In this document: one piece after another, positions 31,629 through 32,933 of the stretch | Numbering within the stretch: the stretch's first letter is position 1 | How the letters are laid out: each line of letters opens with the position of its first letter | Assembly: GCF_946221515.1 (NCBI RefSeq) | Contig: NZ_CAMJVK010000014.1 | Coordinates: 1-32,933 of the forward strand | Reading direction: 5' to 3' | Length of the DNA: 32,933 nt | Source of the DNA: an uncultured Fenollaria sp. | GTDB lineage: Bacteria > Bacillota > Clostridia > Tissierellales > Peptoniphilaceae | Translations under genes and position numbers: made by a program | The notes under the pieces: generated by a model | The model's input: only the letters and a program-made list of their open reading frames with translations | Told to the model about the DNA's origin: nothing | The model's database searches: none

Positions 31629-32933
31629 GATTATTCTTCCTTTCCTTTATATATGCAATTATCTTGTCAATGGCTTCGCTAGCATCTATCTCTTCATTTT
31701 CCATCTCACGGCGAGTTGAGTACTCAACTTTGCCTTCGCTAGCAAGCTTACCTACTGTAATTCTAAGAGGTATACCGATTAGGTCTCTGTCGTTAAATTT
31801 AACGCCGGCTCTTTCTGCTCTGTCATCAAGAAGCACTTCGACCTTCTCTGCCAATAGTTTTTGATAAATTTCTTCAGCAAGTTTATTTTGCTCTTCGTCT
31901 TTTACATTGACTATTGTTACGATGGCTTCGTATGGACATGATGATATTGGCCAGATGATACCCTTTTCATCGTTGTTTTGCTCAACTATAGCAGATACTG
32001 TTCTTGATATGCCAACGCCGTAGCAGCCCATCCAGAAGTATTCGTCCTTGCCATTCTCATCCAAGAATGTTGCCTTCATCGATTTTGAGTACTTTTGACC
32101 AAGTTGGAAGATGTTTCCTACTTCGATGCCTCTCTTGAACTCAAGTTTGCCACCGCACTTAGGGCAGATATCACCCTCAGCTATCATTAGTAAATCGTCT
32201 ACGAATTCAAATTTTTCGTCTTTGCTTATGTTATAGTTCATATAGTGATAATTTTCTTCGTTCGCGCCTATGACCATGTTTTTGATATTTTTTACTCTTT
32301 CATCGGCGATAAGTCTATCAGCCTTTAGACCGATAGGTCCAGTATAGCCTGGGAAGGAGCCCATGGCCTTGATGTCTTCGTCGCCCATCATCTCTATCTC
32401 ATGCTCTGCGCAGCCAAGATGCTTTATTAATTTTGTTAGGTTAAGCTCTCTTGATCCTGGTATGAAGACTACAACCTTTTCCCCCTTAACCATTAGGTCA
32501 ACGGCTTTAAGGCATCTATCTTTATCAACTTTTAAAAGTTCTGCTAGGTCGTCAATAGTTTTAACGCCCTTAGTCTCAACTTTTTCAAGCTCTTTTATAT
32601 CTTCATTACTATTGTCATATTTATAAGCTACTTCAGCTTTTTCATCAGTCGCTGAAAAATCGCAGCTGTCGCAATATGTGATCACGCCTTCACCAACGTC
32701 TGATAAAGCAGTGAACTCGTGTGACTCGTTACCACCGATGGCACCAGAGTCGCCTCTAACTATCCTGTAATCAAGTTCAAGTCTGTCATAGATATTTTCA
32801 TAAGCTTCCCACATGTTCTTGTAGCTAGCCACCATATCCTCTTGAGTCTTGTCAAAGGAGTAAGCGTCCTTCATCAAAAACTCTCTCGCTCTATTGATAC
32901 CAAATCTCGGTCTCTTCTCGTCTCTGTACTTAG
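31621..32933 (-). CDS. proS: Prolyl-tRNA synthetase, C-terminal part
   Basis: Class II synthetase for proline, running off the right edge, so the N-terminus is missing (roughly 130 residues by comparison with family length). The first visible residues, KYRDEKRPRFGINRAREFLM and then KDAYSFD, are class II motif 2. Next comes the YbaK-like editing insertion (VETKGVKTIDDLAELLKVDK, then MGSFPGYTGPIG) that removes mischarged alanine. It returns to the catalytic core with CPKCGGKLEFKRGIEVGNIF and motif 3 (FWMGCYGVGISRTVSA), and ends in the anticodon-binding domain. It is the bacterial-type ProS. It overlaps gltX and forms one operon with it. Confidence 0.97.
   Translation of the reverse strand, partial: KYRDEKRPRFGINRAREFLMKDAYSFDKTQEDMVASYKNMWEAYENIYDRLELDYRIVRGDSGAIGGNESHEFTALSDVGEGVITYCDSCDFSATDEKAEVAYKYDNSNEDIKELEKVETKGVKTIDDLAELLKVDKDRCLKAVDLMVKGEKVVVFIPGSRELNLTKLIKHLGCAEHEIEMMGDEDIKAMGSFPGYTGPIGLKADRLIADERVKNIKNMVIGANEENYHYMNYNISKDEKFEFVDDLLMIAEGDICPKCGGKLEFKRGIEVGNIFQLGQKYSKSMKATFLDENGKDEYFWMGCYGVGISRTVSAIVEQNNDEKGIIWPISSCPYEAIVTIVNVKDEEQNKLAEEIYQKLLAEKVEVLLDDRAERAGVKFNDRDLIGIPLRITVGKLASEGKVEYSTRREMENEEIDASEAIDKIIAYIKERKNNRG

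Overview
The window is low-GC DNA from a Gram-positive anaerobe. Consensus sigma-A type promoters (TTGACA, 17 bp, TATAAT), strong Shine-Dalgarno sites, a SAM-I riboswitch, an IPKTG sortase-anchored surface protein and a type II-A CRISPR-Cas system all point to Firmicutes, probably the Clostridia/Tissierellia side (Peptoniphilus/Finegoldia-like). No rRNA or tRNA gene is present, so the placement is an inference.

Left part (1-9,650): the 5' end of rpoC and all of rpoB lie on the minus strand. RpoB carries an unusually long, almost purely Asp/Glu C-terminal tail. A divergent mgtC-like gene follows, then a 1378-residue surface protein made of a signal peptide, acidic linker, beta-helix repeats, five Cna-B domains and an IPKTG anchor. 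About 500 bp of non-coding DNA behind it holds a degenerate 18-bp tandem repeat.

Middle part (9,650-19,085): metK is preceded by a SAM-I riboswitch with its own terminator. Next come a MATE exporter, a CBS-type family II pyrophosphatase, a translationally coupled short-chain reductase (YmfI/FabG-like)-signal peptidase I pair, and a trmB-GH3 glycosidase (NagZ-like) lipoprotein pair. A flavin reductase-ArsC/Spx-like operon and two small unrecognised genes end this part.

CRISPR region (19,130-26,316): a complete type II-A locus reads leftwards as cas9-cas1-cas2-csn2-leader-array. The array has 16 repeats of 36 bp and 15 spacers of 30 bp. The tracrRNA gene is divergent from cas9, has a consensus promoter and terminator, and its anti-repeat pairs with the repeat as a 6-bp lower stem, a GA/GAGU bulge and a 15-position upper stem with one mismatch. 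The leader ends in ATTTGAG and contains an inverted copy of the first bases of the repeat. All five Cas9 catalytic residues are present, so the system looks functional. The two unknown genes lie directly downstream of the array on the same strand.

Right part (26,500-32,933): two tandem alanine/glycine:sodium symporter paralogues, a brnT-brnA toxin-antitoxin operon in which the toxin gene is broken by a stop at codon 20 while the antitoxin is intact, then gltX and a partial proS, which overlap and are co-transcribed leftwards.
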